Positions 33,679 to 44,325 of a stretch of DNA of 64,000 nucleotides are shown here, one piece after another. Source of the stretch: Numida meleagris. Its lineage: Eukaryota; Chordata; Aves; Galliformes; Numididae. Under the pieces are notes generated by a model. It did no database searches and had not been told where the DNA came from. It saw only the letters and a list, made by a program, of their open reading frames with translations. Every line of letters begins with the position of its first letter. Positions within the stretch are counted from its first letter, which is position 1. Both the position numbers and the translations under genes were made by a program. The stretch spans positions 17,771,883-17,835,882 of the forward strand of contig NC_034414.1 in NCBI RefSeq assembly GCF_002078875.1. Direction: 5' to 3'.

Positions 33679-36600
33679 CTGGAAAGCAAACACAATGATA
33701 ATTAGGAAAGACTATTCAGGTTATAGCTCTCTTACCTCTACTGGATTGGACTGAAGTCATAGGCAAGACTGATCGGTTATAGGCAAAGGGTGGGGACACA
33801 TGCGATATGAAATAGCCTGTAGTTTAATGTAAAGTGTGACTCTTAAATTGGTAAATTAGTAGCTAGATATACCCGCAGTCTGTTAATGCAATTTATTGCA
33901 ATACTTTGAGCTGTAAACAACATGTTTATGAAAGTTCTTCATTTCAGCATCACAAAATGGAAGTCCCTTGCCCACCTGTGTTCCTCTGAAATGCTAGGCT
34001 GCTTCATTATCACAAACTGAGGAGGAGCACATGTCCATCCTGACTGCTCACATTTCACAGGATCTGTCAAAACTTTCCAACTTTCCTCTTATTCTCAGCT
34101 GAGAGAAAACAGTGTGAGAGCCCAGCACAAGGAATGCCTTCCCCCTCTGTGGGAGCAGTAGGAGCAGTGCAGATAAAGGACCTCCCACACTGTACATCTT
34201 CATTTTGATGACATTCGTCATACAGAACCGCCTCTGCTGCATCTGTGTGATGAAGACCTCAGTGTCTTAACACGTGTAAGGCACAGAGGAGTTGCTGCCA
34301 TGGTCTCTGTGGAAGTTTTCCTTTAGAAACGACCCTCTGGAGGACAAGCAGAGGGCACAGATGGCTGGGCTGGACCAGAAAAGCCATAGGCTCCATTAGC
34401 AGTATGTCTTTAATGCTGTTCACTCCCCAGAAATTCTGATAGGCATTTAACATGACTTTAAAAGGCTCCACATGTCTCAGTTTCACAGCTGTAAAACGGA
34501 AGTGCCTTTCCTTGTGAGGACAAGGTTTTCATATGCTGTGGTGCTGGAGCCCATGCAATTGCCATATGTAGGTGGATTCCTGTTGCTATCTGCCTCAGAT
34601 CTGTCTGTAGAGGGTTTATCACAGAGGATAAACCTTGAGGATTATCACAATCTGCTAAGGACATAAAGGAGTCCTGCAGATTCAACAAGCTCAATTTATT
34701 GACATGGGGAAATTTGTGAACCAAGGGATAACTGAGTTATTCCAGTTCCTTTCTGTAGAGGCTCCCTGTCTCATTATCCCCAAACAAGTCAGTATTATTT
34801 CAAACAGGGGGCTTGTGCAGGCTCCTGACATAATAACACACATTAAATAGTGGGTCAGCTTTTCTAGGCAAGCAAACCCAAGACGTTTCTCCTGAGCTTA
34901 GCCTTCCCCCTTTGCTTCTGCTGTGAAAAAAACCTCAAATGGAAGAACAGTTTCCTAAACTGTCCCCCCAGCTTTGAAACACAGGTCTGAAACAGTCTGT
35001 CTCAAACATGAGCTGGAAAAACAAATTATCTTTTTGGGTTGTACAGGAACTTTTCACAGCTGATATTCTTTAGAATACGATGGCTGAACAAACTCCAGGA
35101 TGGTGTGGTTTTTCACAGGCTGCAGAGAGAAGTCCTAGAAAAAAGACCTCCCTGGCTTTTCTCCACTTTATGAGAGGGTCTGTTTGCTTAGAATTTGTTC
35201 AGTTTGATTTTAATTCAGTTTAATTAACCTGGAGGAAAAGAAGAGATAAAGATGAAAAAGAACTTGAGAATTCATCCTTTCCTTTCATTTCTTTGGGGCT
35301 GATTCTGGCTGATGGAGGAGATCCATTGAAAAATATGCCCATTTTTAATGAGAATATTAGCTGGAGGCATAGCAGTGGTCAGACTTAGCTCTGTCACAGC
35401 AGAAACAATATGCCCCAATTCTACTTCTGATGCACTTTCCTTTGCCAAAATTGTTTGTTGCCTGGTTCTCTGTACCAGCAAAGAACCATCATGTTTACAG
35501 AGCCCCTTTAATTAATGGGCATCACATGGGGCACATTACAGAAGCTGGGTTATAATTGCTATCAGGATGACACTCTTGGAAAGGCAGAGTAAAAGACATT
35601 AAAACAGGGAAGTGACTGAGTTGACTGTGTTAAGTAGGTTGCATTCGCAAGGAAAAGTCGCATGTGTCTTGAGGATGTATTATGCTGTTCAAATCAACAG
35701 AATTACATACAGTGACTATTTGGAGGAAGGAAATTTCACAGAGCTGTGTTTGACCCTCTTCAAATCTGCTTTCCTACCTCGGGGTTCCTGGAGAAACTGC
35801 ATGGTACGTATGTTACACAGTAGCAGATCACAAGATTGCTGGGGGTGTAATCAAAGATGCTGGAAGAAATTCAAGTAGATAGATAATGTGCATAGTATAC
35901 ACAGTAGCTAGCACACCTTCGTGTGTCCCCGAGTGTAAAGAAGTCTGAGCAGAAGTATTTTATTCACTGAGTGGAAATACTGGCTGGGCTGAAAAGGCAA
36001 GACTCCTGTTAATGGCAGCAGAGCTCAGATATTGCTTCAGAGGTCAGGACAAATGTCAAAGGAGTGCGATAAGGTGTTTATTTTCACTTTTATCTTCTTA
36101 CAACTTCCAACACTCCCTTTCCTTGCTATTGCTCTGCTTTTTAGCTTGTTGATTCTTTCACTGCCCAGCTGCGCTGTGTGGAGGAACTCCCATCAGTAGG
36201 TTGGTTTCCTGTAGCAGAGATGCTCAATTGCTTCTGGATAAACTTCATCTGACATTTATATTCCCTGCCAGCAGCCAAGGCCCATGGTGAATACAAATAT
36301 GACAGCATTCTGGATAGAGAAGCACATCCTGCACTGCAAGGCTGGCTCCAGGGGTTTTTATCAGTGTACATGATTGCCCAGAAATTTGGCCACATTAAAT
36401 GCATTTGTTGAATACACTCTTCTGCCTTTGGCTGGAAAGGTAGTAAGAAAGTAAGGAGGCAGCTTCTTTCCACTTCTTAACAGTATACTGATTGATTACT
36501 GGTAATGATTCCAGAGAGAAATCTGCTATTACATTAAATCTTATCTCTATAAACATCAATTTGTAAGAAATCAGTGTTCCCCATTGGACTTGTTCTCCCC

Positions 36601-38482
36601 ATAGGACATGACAGGCATATGCCAAAGCCTTAACCGAAACTTACTGATGCATAAAGCCTGCCCCTTTTGTTCATGGCCAGGTATCTGCCAGAGAACAAGC
36701 CCTTGATAGCGACGATCCCGACATCAACAGCAGTTATTTCAAGGATACCTAGAAACGGAAACAAATGAGACTTGTTGTTGCTCCCCATCACATGCAGTTT
36801 GCTGAGATACATTTGAATGGCTGCTTTTCTGCGGAGTATGATTTCACAGCCATCACTAGCCCACCTCAGAACCATACTGCACTATGCAAAACAAGACTCT
36901 TATCTGAAGCAATGTAAAACAACAAGGATGTGGGGATTGTTTGAGACAAGCTTGACAATAAACCCTCAGATGTCTGATTGAGATTGAACTCTTTCAAAAA
37001 TGAAAAAGATCTGACACTGAACTAGAGGTTCACTTAATCCTATATGTATATAGAAAAGTTTAAATCCTCTTTAATGCTTAGGAACACAAGAGCCCTTGAC
37101 TTATTGAAACCTGTCACAAAGCTTTCCATTTCAGGACAAAGCCCTTGCTGGGGTCTCCGGAGGGTAAAACAGCATTTTAGAGCCACATATATAATCATGA
37201 AAGGAACTTGTCCTTTAGGAGGTCGATGTAGCCCTCCAGATAAGGACAATATGTGTGCCTGTGCCAAGTTAAAAGGGAGGAAATGTTTCAGGCTGTCAAA
37301 GATGGGGTCTCAAATGCTGGATGGATATCACACGCGAGGGTGGCACACAACCTGCCAAAATGTCTACGCCCAACCAAATGTGCCGCGACACTGAAGGGGG
37401 CACAAATGGCTCAGGGGATGCTGTACTGACTGCTCAGAATTCTCTGGCTCCAACTGCTCTCAGTTTGCCTGCTGTGGTCCAGCAGGTCGGTGCTGGCTCT
37501 GAGGGTTTGGAGGTGAGAGACGACCCCGGCACTCAGACCCATCACTGCCTGTTGCCAGTGACAGAGCAGAGCCAGGGCCCCGTCCCATCTGCAGAGCTGT
37601 GTCTTTGCCCGACAACTATGGTGGTTTCAGTACAGCTGTTTCGAATCAGCCACCGGTTCGCCACTGAAGGATGTCTCCTCCGGGCTTTGATAGCGAGGGG
37701 GTTTTCCTCTAGGAAATCGTGGTTTTCCTTTATGGACTTCAGACAGATCCCCGAGGTCCCCCTATCTCTGTGTGCCATCACCAGCCGGGATTTACGCTTC
37801 CTGGGGCGGTGGGGCCGGGCTGTGCTCACGGGCGGCTGCGGGGGCTCCCGGAGGCAGCGGTGGGCCCCCTCTTCTCCCTCGCCCAAGCCCCCGCTCCGAC
37901 ATATCCCGTTTCATCTCAGTCGTCGCCGGCACTTAACGGAGGGGACGGATGTGCTTCGGCCCGGGGAGGCAAACCGGGTTGGGGGGTGGGCTGAGGGCTG
38001 CACGCAGCCCGATGGGGCGAGGGCAGCTCCGCGGGTCCGAGCCCTCCGAGGGCAGGAGGGTACCGCGGGGCCCCCGGTGAGGCGGCGGCGCCGGGCAGGG
38101 GAGGAGCAGCGGGAGAGCCCCGTCCCGTCCCGCTCCGTCCCCGGCATCTCCCGCATCCTCGCAGCGCAGGACGCAATTGGTCCGAGTGAGGAACCCCCTC
38201 CCCGCGCGGCCCAGCCCGGGGCGAGCGGGCTGGGGAAAGGTGCGCCCGGTACTCACTGAAGACGCTGTTTTTCTCCAAGGTGCCGTTGATCTTGCCGCCG
38301 GGGTGGATCTGCAGGTGGTACTTGGTGGCACAGTAGAGCTTCCTGCGGCGGGGCGCTCCCCCGAGGTGCTCGTAGACGCCGCCGCGCCCCCCCGCATCCC
38401 GCGGGGCCCTCGGGGAGGCTGCGGCGCCCGGGGCGCGCGGCTCGGGCAGCAGGGCGAGCAGCAGGAGCCAGATCACGAGCAT
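33346..38482 (-). CDS. FGF3: Fibroblast growth factor 3 (int-2 family), complete gene model: join of 38257-38482, 36645-36748 and 33346-33678 on the minus strand
   Basis: Secreted FGF that signals mainly through FGFR IIIb isoforms and is required for inner-ear and other placodal and hindbrain signalling in vertebrates (family knowledge). The GT-AG exons join into 220 codons. Residues 1-18 are a hydrophobic signal peptide ([18 protein letters not shown]). The trefoil core starts near [20 protein letters not shown], with cysteines at 51 and 117. A glycosylation sequon, NGT, is at 66-68. The FGF signature covers residues around 109-119 (ENYNTECEF at 111-119). A strongly basic C-terminal region ([11 protein letters not shown], 163-173) and the tail RRRRGR (215-220) fit the heparin-binding and nuclear-targeting region described for mouse Fgf3. 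Intron phases are 1 and 0. The length is somewhat shorter than the roughly 240 aa of mammalian FGF3. The gene lies in tandem and in the same orientation as FGF4. Confidence 0.97.
33679..36644 (-). other. FGF3: FGF3 intron 2 (phase 0)
   Basis: This 2,966-bp intron has GT-AG ends. It contains a MIR-like remnant near 34473-34521. The remainder is unique sequence of ordinary composition with no supported gene. Confidence 0.9.
34473..34521 (-). mobile_element. MIR-like SINE fragment in FGF3 intron 2
   Basis: The plus strand reads TGTCTCAGTTTCACAGCTGT and then AAAACGGAAG, ending CTTGTGAGGA. This follows the reverse complement of the MIR core (CTCAGTTTCCTCATCTGTAAAATGG type). It is short and diverged, as expected for a very old element. 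Confidence 0.5.
36645..36748 (-). CDS. FGF3: FGF3 coding exon 2
   Basis: 104-bp exon encoding residues 76-110 ([20 protein letters not shown], then [15 protein letters not shown]). The acceptor is TTTCTAG and the donor GTAAGT. Length and phase are identical to FGF4 exon 2. Confidence 0.97.
36749..38256 (-). other. FGF3: FGF3 intron 1 (phase 1)
   Basis: This 1,508-bp intron has GT-AG ends. The half next to exon 1 (about 37780-38256) is CpG-rich and part of the promoter domain. A 114-codon open frame on the gene strand (37542-37886) shows no recognisable domain. Confidence 0.9.
38257..38482 (-). CDS. FGF3: FGF3 coding exon 1
   Basis: This exon encodes residues 1-75 and the first base of codon 76: signal peptide, a short glycine/arginine-rich spacer, and the first trefoil strands up to [10 protein letters not shown]. 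The ATG is at 38482-38480 and the donor GTGAGT follows TTC-A. The reading frame is closed upstream by TAA at 38557-38555, with no other in-frame ATG or CTG between. A second, out-of-frame ATG lies 8 nt upstream (see the uORF entries). Confidence 0.96.
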
Positions 38483-38490
38483 CGTGGCAT
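38473..38490 (-). other. Upstream ORF 2 overlapping the FGF3 start codon (5 codons)
   Basis: ATG at 38490-38488 lies in a good context (CACCATG) and reads Met-Pro-Arg-Cys-Ser before TGA at 38475-38473. The FGF3 ATG (38482-38480) sits inside it in another frame. Scanning ribosomes would have to bypass it or reinitiate to make FGF3. Confidence 0.55.
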
Positions 38491-38504
38491 GGTGACCGCC
38501 GCGC

Positions 38505-38555
38505 TCAGCCCGCGGGGGAGTGGAGGCTCGAGGCGAGCGGCACCGGGGCTCCCAT
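38505..38555 (-). other. Upstream ORF 1 in the probable FGF3 leader (16 codons)
   Basis: ATG at 38555-38553 (weak -3 context but G at +4) opens 16 codons ending at TGA 38507-38505, before the FGF3 ATG. It is only relevant if transcription starts upstream of 38555, as the TATA-like box suggests. Confidence 0.45.
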
Positions 38556-38651
38556 TAACGGCGTCCGGCTAGCGGCGCGGCGGGGCGGCACGGCGCGCAC
38601 CGCGTCCAGAGGCGAAGCATCGGCAAGTTTTTATCATCGGCCCCGATCTGG

Positions 38652-38661
38652 CCCTTTTATC
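38652..38661 (-). promoter_or_regulatory. FGF3: TATA-like box of FGF3
   Basis: The gene strand reads GATAAAAGGG, about 170 bp upstream of the ATG. A start near 38625-38630 would give a leader of roughly 145 nt. A weaker ATAAAAAC lies at 38628-38634. No transcript evidence is available. Confidence 0.4.
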
Positions 38662-39571
38662 TGTCTCAGATTTACTTAAATCAATAGACATCGGCGAAGG
38701 CCGCCGAAGAGTCCCAGCTGTTTGCGTGAGATGGAGCTGCCGCGCTCAGCCTTCTCCTTGGGTTTCCAGCTAGACAGACGGCACGAGAGGCAGGAGGAGG
38801 CGGGGGGGGAGAGAGCCCCGCTGAATTTCGGCAGGAGGCTGCGGGGAAATAGCTGACCGGCGGAGCATAGAAATAAAAGCGGCTCCCCGCAACAATAGCC
38901 CGATCTGCGACCAATTGATACGAAGCAGAGGAGGCAAAAGGTATCGCTCTCGTGTGAACTCCCAGAGTGCAGCGTGGATAAAATTACACAGCATCCCCGC
39001 TGCCCCCACGCACACCTCCCCCCCCCCCGGCGCGGGGGCTGCCCGCGGCCGCCTCCCTACGCTCCGCGTAAAAGCCGCGCAGCCTCCGCCGCCCTCCCGC
39101 GCAGCCCCGCGGCCACCGGTGCCCTCAGCGAACACCTCGGTTAGGCGGCTTACAGAAACACAGGAGCATGAGAAAGCCGAGGGGAGAGCGTCTCGGTGGC
39201 TTTCACTGGGGGGTCTGCCCCCACCTCGATTTGGTGTTGAAAGCAAACAGCTATCTCTAAATCCACCAACTCCCAGTTACGAATAAGACGTAGGTAGGTC
39301 TTTCAAGATGCAGTCGGTTCTAAATTAACTTCGACAAAGTGGGGCCCAGCCGGAAAGCAAATGTTGTTACATCGGTGCTCAATGCATTTGCAAGAGGCTG
39401 GGGCTAATCCTTTTTCCTAACTCCGGTGCCTCATTAGCTGTAGCAGCTCCGCACTCGCTACCGCGCAGCTTCACACCGCTGCCCACGCCTAGGAATAAAT
39501 GGAGGGGAAGGCAAGAGGTCCAACAGCTCGCTGCGTTGCGGCGGCCCTGCGTGCCGCTCAAAGGCGGCTCG

Positions 39572-39587
39572 TTAATTAGATTTGCAT
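39572..39587 (+). promoter_or_regulatory. Homeodomain/octamer composite upstream of FGF3
   Basis: TTAATTAG is directly followed by ATTTGCAT, a perfect POU octamer, about 1.1 kb upstream of the FGF3 ATG. The surrounding 39.5-41.2 kb is repeat-free and rich in homeodomain-type cores. Binding is inferred from motifs only. Confidence 0.35.
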
Positions 39588-41447
39588 CTGAAATGGGCAG
39601 TGGGAGTTTTGGGGAAGTGTTTGGGCGATAATTAGTATTAATGTGCTCGGAGGGCACGCAAATACACCTTTGAAGTGAAGCACGACAGAATTCAACCGTC
39701 TGACCTTCACCGATGTAATTTTTTCCCGGTGTCGGTGCACAAGAAGAGGTCTATAAAATATTTTAAAGGACATTCCTACGCAGAGCAAGAGGGTTTTCTT
39801 ACACGTTAATAAAAGGAACCTTTTACTAGCGGGAAAATAAGCTAAGGGATGCGACCTTCCTCCCTCCTTTAAGCTACGCTCAATATTTAGTGGTTCTCCA
39901 AGGCTAAAAGGCTTCTCATTATACGGCCGTCCGAAAGAAAAGGAAACACATAAAAACCCACAAGCGCCCCTCTCCGCCATTGCCACCCCTTCCTCCCTTT
40001 TTTCCCCACTCGTTCAGCCCCCGCTTCACGGGGAGAGTCGGATCTGGGGACGAGAAATGTTTGTACAATTAATTCTTTATTGCTGTTTTCTTTTCCCGCA
40101 GTACCCCTTCCCGGCACTACACGCGGTTCCAGTATATTTAGGAAAAGTAAATAAGAAATGAAAATGAAATGAAAATAAAGCGCTGTGGCCACTTGAAAAA
40201 AAGAACGCAGCCACTCCAGCCCCCTTTCCCGCAGCCTGTGGGGGGGGATGGCTGCACCGGGCCGGGTCCCTCCGCCCCCCTACACCCCTCGGGGACCCGC
40301 GGTCCCTGCTGGGCCGTAGGACAGAGGAGGACCCCCCGGGGCTCAAGGAAGTGCGCTCAACGGCACTGCGCGTATCGACTCTCGGTGGTGACAGCGTATC
40401 TCCAACAACCTGAAAGTGCGCAGATGGCATTGTGTCATTTTGGATTTGCAGAGCATTTTTCATCAGCGCTCTGAAAAAACAAGCCTGCAAAATCCTCCTC
40501 CCACCGCAGTAATAAACCCAAAAGAGCAGTGGGTGGAAGGGTAACGCGTTAATGACTTCTGCTCAAATTGCTTCCATCTTGATCACATTTTCATAATTAG
40601 CACCATCATCTACAAATCTTTCCGCCCTGGGCTTCCCAAGTGGTGTGCGCTCTGCTTCTTAGGGAGGGGAGCGCTCACAGGTCTGTCATTAATGGGTCCC
40701 TTTCAAATGAAATGAATACGACCTCCACCAAAATATCAAAGGGCTGCAGCTACCTCGTCTCGGCACAGCGCTGAATAGCCAGCAACCTGACGTCGTTCTG
40801 CTCTAGGCAGACATCTATACAATAAAACATAAGCCTACCCTTGTATATTTTAAGTTGTCTGGTGACCATTTCGGAAAACAAAAAGAGTCCCTTTGATGTG
40901 GTCTGATTCTAGCGGAGGGTGGGATGTCAGATGTGGTCTACCGATTCTTTCTGGAAATATTTTTAATGATGCCCCAAAGCTCCTTGTAGCCCCAAAGTAA
41001 TAATCGGAGAGCAGTTCGGGTCTGTTACTTAGTGTGGAGGGGAGAATAGGGTCCAGCCCGTATGTGACTACATTAGAGTTACAGGCTGAAACGATCTATT
41101 AATTCATTTGAAACTTGTAATTTTAAATGGAACAAACTAGGTATCTGATTCAGTAAGCTTGATCTTGCTAATGGGATATTTCTATGCCTTCTTACAGGTA
41201 AGCCACAGAGGCAGCATTTCCCCTAGCAAGTCCGTGGGTAAAAGTGTGCGTATTTGACACAGATGTTTTTATTCTTATCGTGTGCTCTGATTCTAAAGCA
41301 CACAAAGCACCGGTGTTCCTAGCTGGCTGCCCTCGCAGAGGGGTAGGTGTGTCCAAGAGCTGTGTGACAAAGCAATGCGTATTGCTCTTCAGGTGTCACA
41401 GAAAAGTAAACACTGAAAACAAATGAATGCACTTGAAAGTCTCTCTT

Positions 41448-41475
41448 AAAAAAAAAAGAAAGAAAGAAAGAAAAA
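41448..41475. repeat. A-rich (AAAG)n microsatellite
   Basis: An A run followed by four to five GAAA units. Confidence 0.9.
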
Positions 41476-44265
41476 CAATATTTACTTATTTATTTAGCCC
41501 AGATTCAGCTTGGAAGCAGCTGATGTGATTCCCCACTCCTGAGCAGCTGCCCCGTGCGCAGCAGTAATTTACAGCAGCCGCTACTCTAACGAGGAGGAAG
41601 TTGCAATTTGTAGAGCAATAAATACCGAGGCGGTGGGAGGAGCCCCAGGCAGAAAAATCGCCCTCCTTCTCCAATTAAAACTCCATCTTGGCTCCACTGC
41701 GGACCGTGAGAAGGTCTCAAAGAAAACACGGTGGCCCCGGTGAGGATAAGGTGTTTGTTTGTGGCTGAGCCGTGTCATCTTCTGAACGCGGCTTTTCTGC
41801 TCGCTGCAGTTTGCTCGCACCTGCTGCTGGCATTGGGCAGAGGTTCTGAAATTCAATTAATTTCACTCAACTCTATCTTCTTTGCTTTGTGGTCTCCTCG
41901 TGGGGTTATTCTGCACCCTGTGAACAATATAATCTTGTTTAAATGACTTTCCAGACCACACAGATCACATTACCCGCTTCTGTGCATGGTAGGCAATATT
42001 GTTTATTGGATTGCATGTTCTGAACTCCTGAAAAGCAGGAGAGAGCAGAGGAGGAAGGCTCTGGGCAGGGACTTCATGGTTTCTAAAGTTTAGGATGCTT
42101 TCTTGGGCATAGATAGTAAGATTTAGGTAGTTTCCAATTAAAACTAATACAAAGAGCCCTCTAAAAGAGATGCTACATGTGTAACAGGCATGCCGTCAGT
42201 TTTCTCTTTATCCATTCGTATGGGATGTTTTTTTTTTTTTTTTCATTTTCATAGTTATTGTGCTTTTATGAACATTCAGTCTGAGGTCTTCAGATTTAGG
42301 ATAATGCTGTTCATTTTATACTGATGATGTGAGTTGTTGCTATACTGCACTCCAGGCAATAAATTCATTTATAACACTTAAAACTCTGTATTTAAGTTAA
42401 AAATGTGTGGTTTACTGCTCCAGTTGAGCTCTGCTAACCCATGTGTAATATGTATACATCTTAAAATACTTGTTATTGTTATTACTATTATTTATGGTCT
42501 ACAGTTTATTGAGATCAATATACAAATACTCGCTTTCCTTACTCTAGCAAATTTTTGTTACAGTCAGCAAGAGTTTCTTTGGCTGAGGACTGAGGGATTA
42601 AGCCTTCACTCAAAGTCCATGAATTCACTAAGAGCCTTTTCTTTAACACATGTGGATTTGGATCAGGCCCAATCTTCTTACTAGAAAAATTATTTTGCCC
42701 TGTTCTCACATCATCCCTTAATGGTTTATTGAATGAAAATATTCAAAACGATGAATATGGACATATTAAATAACAATTTAATTCTCTTTCTTTGCTCTGT
42801 TGCTCATGCCTTTTCAATACGGGAAAGAAAGGTAATAGTACAAAAAATGTAACACTTATTTCAGTAGTGCCGTGGTACAGTTTAGACAACTGTCATGTGG
42901 CTTGTAAAGATTTGTGACAGGCTCAAACAGTACTACAATAGGGATATTCAGACCATACGGAACTGTAAACTGTAGCCACGAAAATAACTAAAAGAAAGGA
43001 TGTGGGGCTGCCTGGAAGAGGAGAGAGGGAGTGTAAAAACAATAGAAGTGTAATTTGTTAATAACTCAAGGACCAGATCTGTACATTTCCTTCACACCTT
43101 TGGTACCTCATTCAACACTTAACAGGCCAAGTTCTTGGATGAACTTTGTTCCTTTTTTTGGTAACTCAGCATGTGTTTCTGAAAGCAGCTTCAAAGCGTT
43201 TCTTTAGATTTACAGAGGAGTGTGGTGTAACTGAGAGAAGTATCTGGCCCATATCCATGATGTAATTGTGCTTTGTGCCTGAAGGGCCTGCTATTCAGAT
43301 AAATCCCTTACTACTTTTAGAATCTATCCCCCTGTTACTTTCACAATCAGAGGCTTGTTATGATCTTGCTCAACCCTGAAGATCTTTGGGAATTGGGTTA
43401 CCTGAAGATAAAAGATCCCTCTTTCTCCAAGCTGTGGTTGGATCAACACTTGCAAAGTCAGATGACAGGCGCAGAGGTCAGACCCAGGTCTGTTCATGGA
43501 GCTGCACAAGCACTGGAGATAAAAACTGAAAGAGGCTGCCTTAGAGAAAATGCCACATACGTTGACATATGTCCCTGAAAGAGAAAATCTAGTGCCAGGA
43601 ATTAATTATGACTAAGAACTAAAGATTAGTAAACATTGCTTTCAAACTTTCCTAGTTTTAGAGCAGGGGTTTCATCATGGGGCTGGGTTTTCCCAGGAAA
43701 TCCCATCCATGGTCACAGGTTGTCTAAAGTTGTTCATGATGTAGAGCATCTTGAGGATGTTCCACCTAGATCAAGGGATCAGGAAGAGCACCAAGCAGAC
43801 AGAAGTACAGGTGAGCGAAGGTTATGCAGGTTATGTATTTAACAACATAGCAAAGAGAACAAGAAAGCACCAATTAAAATTAGTAAGTTAGATGAATTTT
43901 AGAGGAATAACTTATTTTCCCTCAAGGGAAGAGCCATAACTAACTCCTGAGAGTCCCAGGCACAGGTGCAAATAGCTGAGTGTCTCTCTAGAGCCGACAT
44001 CGGTGCTGCCCCTCTGATCACAGGGTGTCAGGCGCTGATGGCACCACCTTTGTCCCACCTCTGCTAGGTCGGTAGGAAGCATGTGGGACACAGAGGACAC
44101 CCAGCATTATCATGAGGAGCCTCAGGCCACTTGGGCTGAGATCAGCATTATTTTGCTGCCTTCATGTCTCTGCTGTGGTCCTGGTAGGTCTATGGTCAGG
44201 GAATATGTGGGACCAGGCCTTAGGGCCTAGTGGAGCCAGCAGCAAAGAGGCCTCCGGTCACGGCT

Positions 44266-44325
44266 GTGTGAATCACACAACTGAAGCGGTTGGAAGGGAC
44301 CTCAAGAGGTCATTGAGAGCAGGCC
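44266..44325 (-). mobile_element. Possible CR1 3' scrap
   Basis: GGTTGGAAGGGACCTCAAGA and the following GGTCAT match the conserved antisense CR1 3' end. Flanking parts are not recognisable. Confidence 0.4.

Larger units (their letters stand above)
37780..39150. promoter_or_regulatory. FGF3: CpG-rich domain over the FGF3 5' end
   Basis: High GC and CpG content from within intron 1 across exon 1 and upstream. It is interrupted by an AT-rich strip at about 38620-38700 that carries the TATA-like element. A separate GC-rich patch lies at 40210-40350. Edges are by eye. The long plus-strand open frames here follow from the base composition. Confidence 0.8.

Noticed and set aside
37542..37886. 114-codon gene-strand open frame in FGF3 intron 1
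   Set aside because: It is composition-driven, has no recognisable family and no start or splice evidence. Exon 1 joins exon 2 cleanly without it.
37321..38259. 312-codon plus-strand open frame antisense to FGF3 exon 1 and intron 1
   Set aside because: It lies in CpG-rich DNA where stops are rare, has no recognisable domain, and is antisense to a firm exon.
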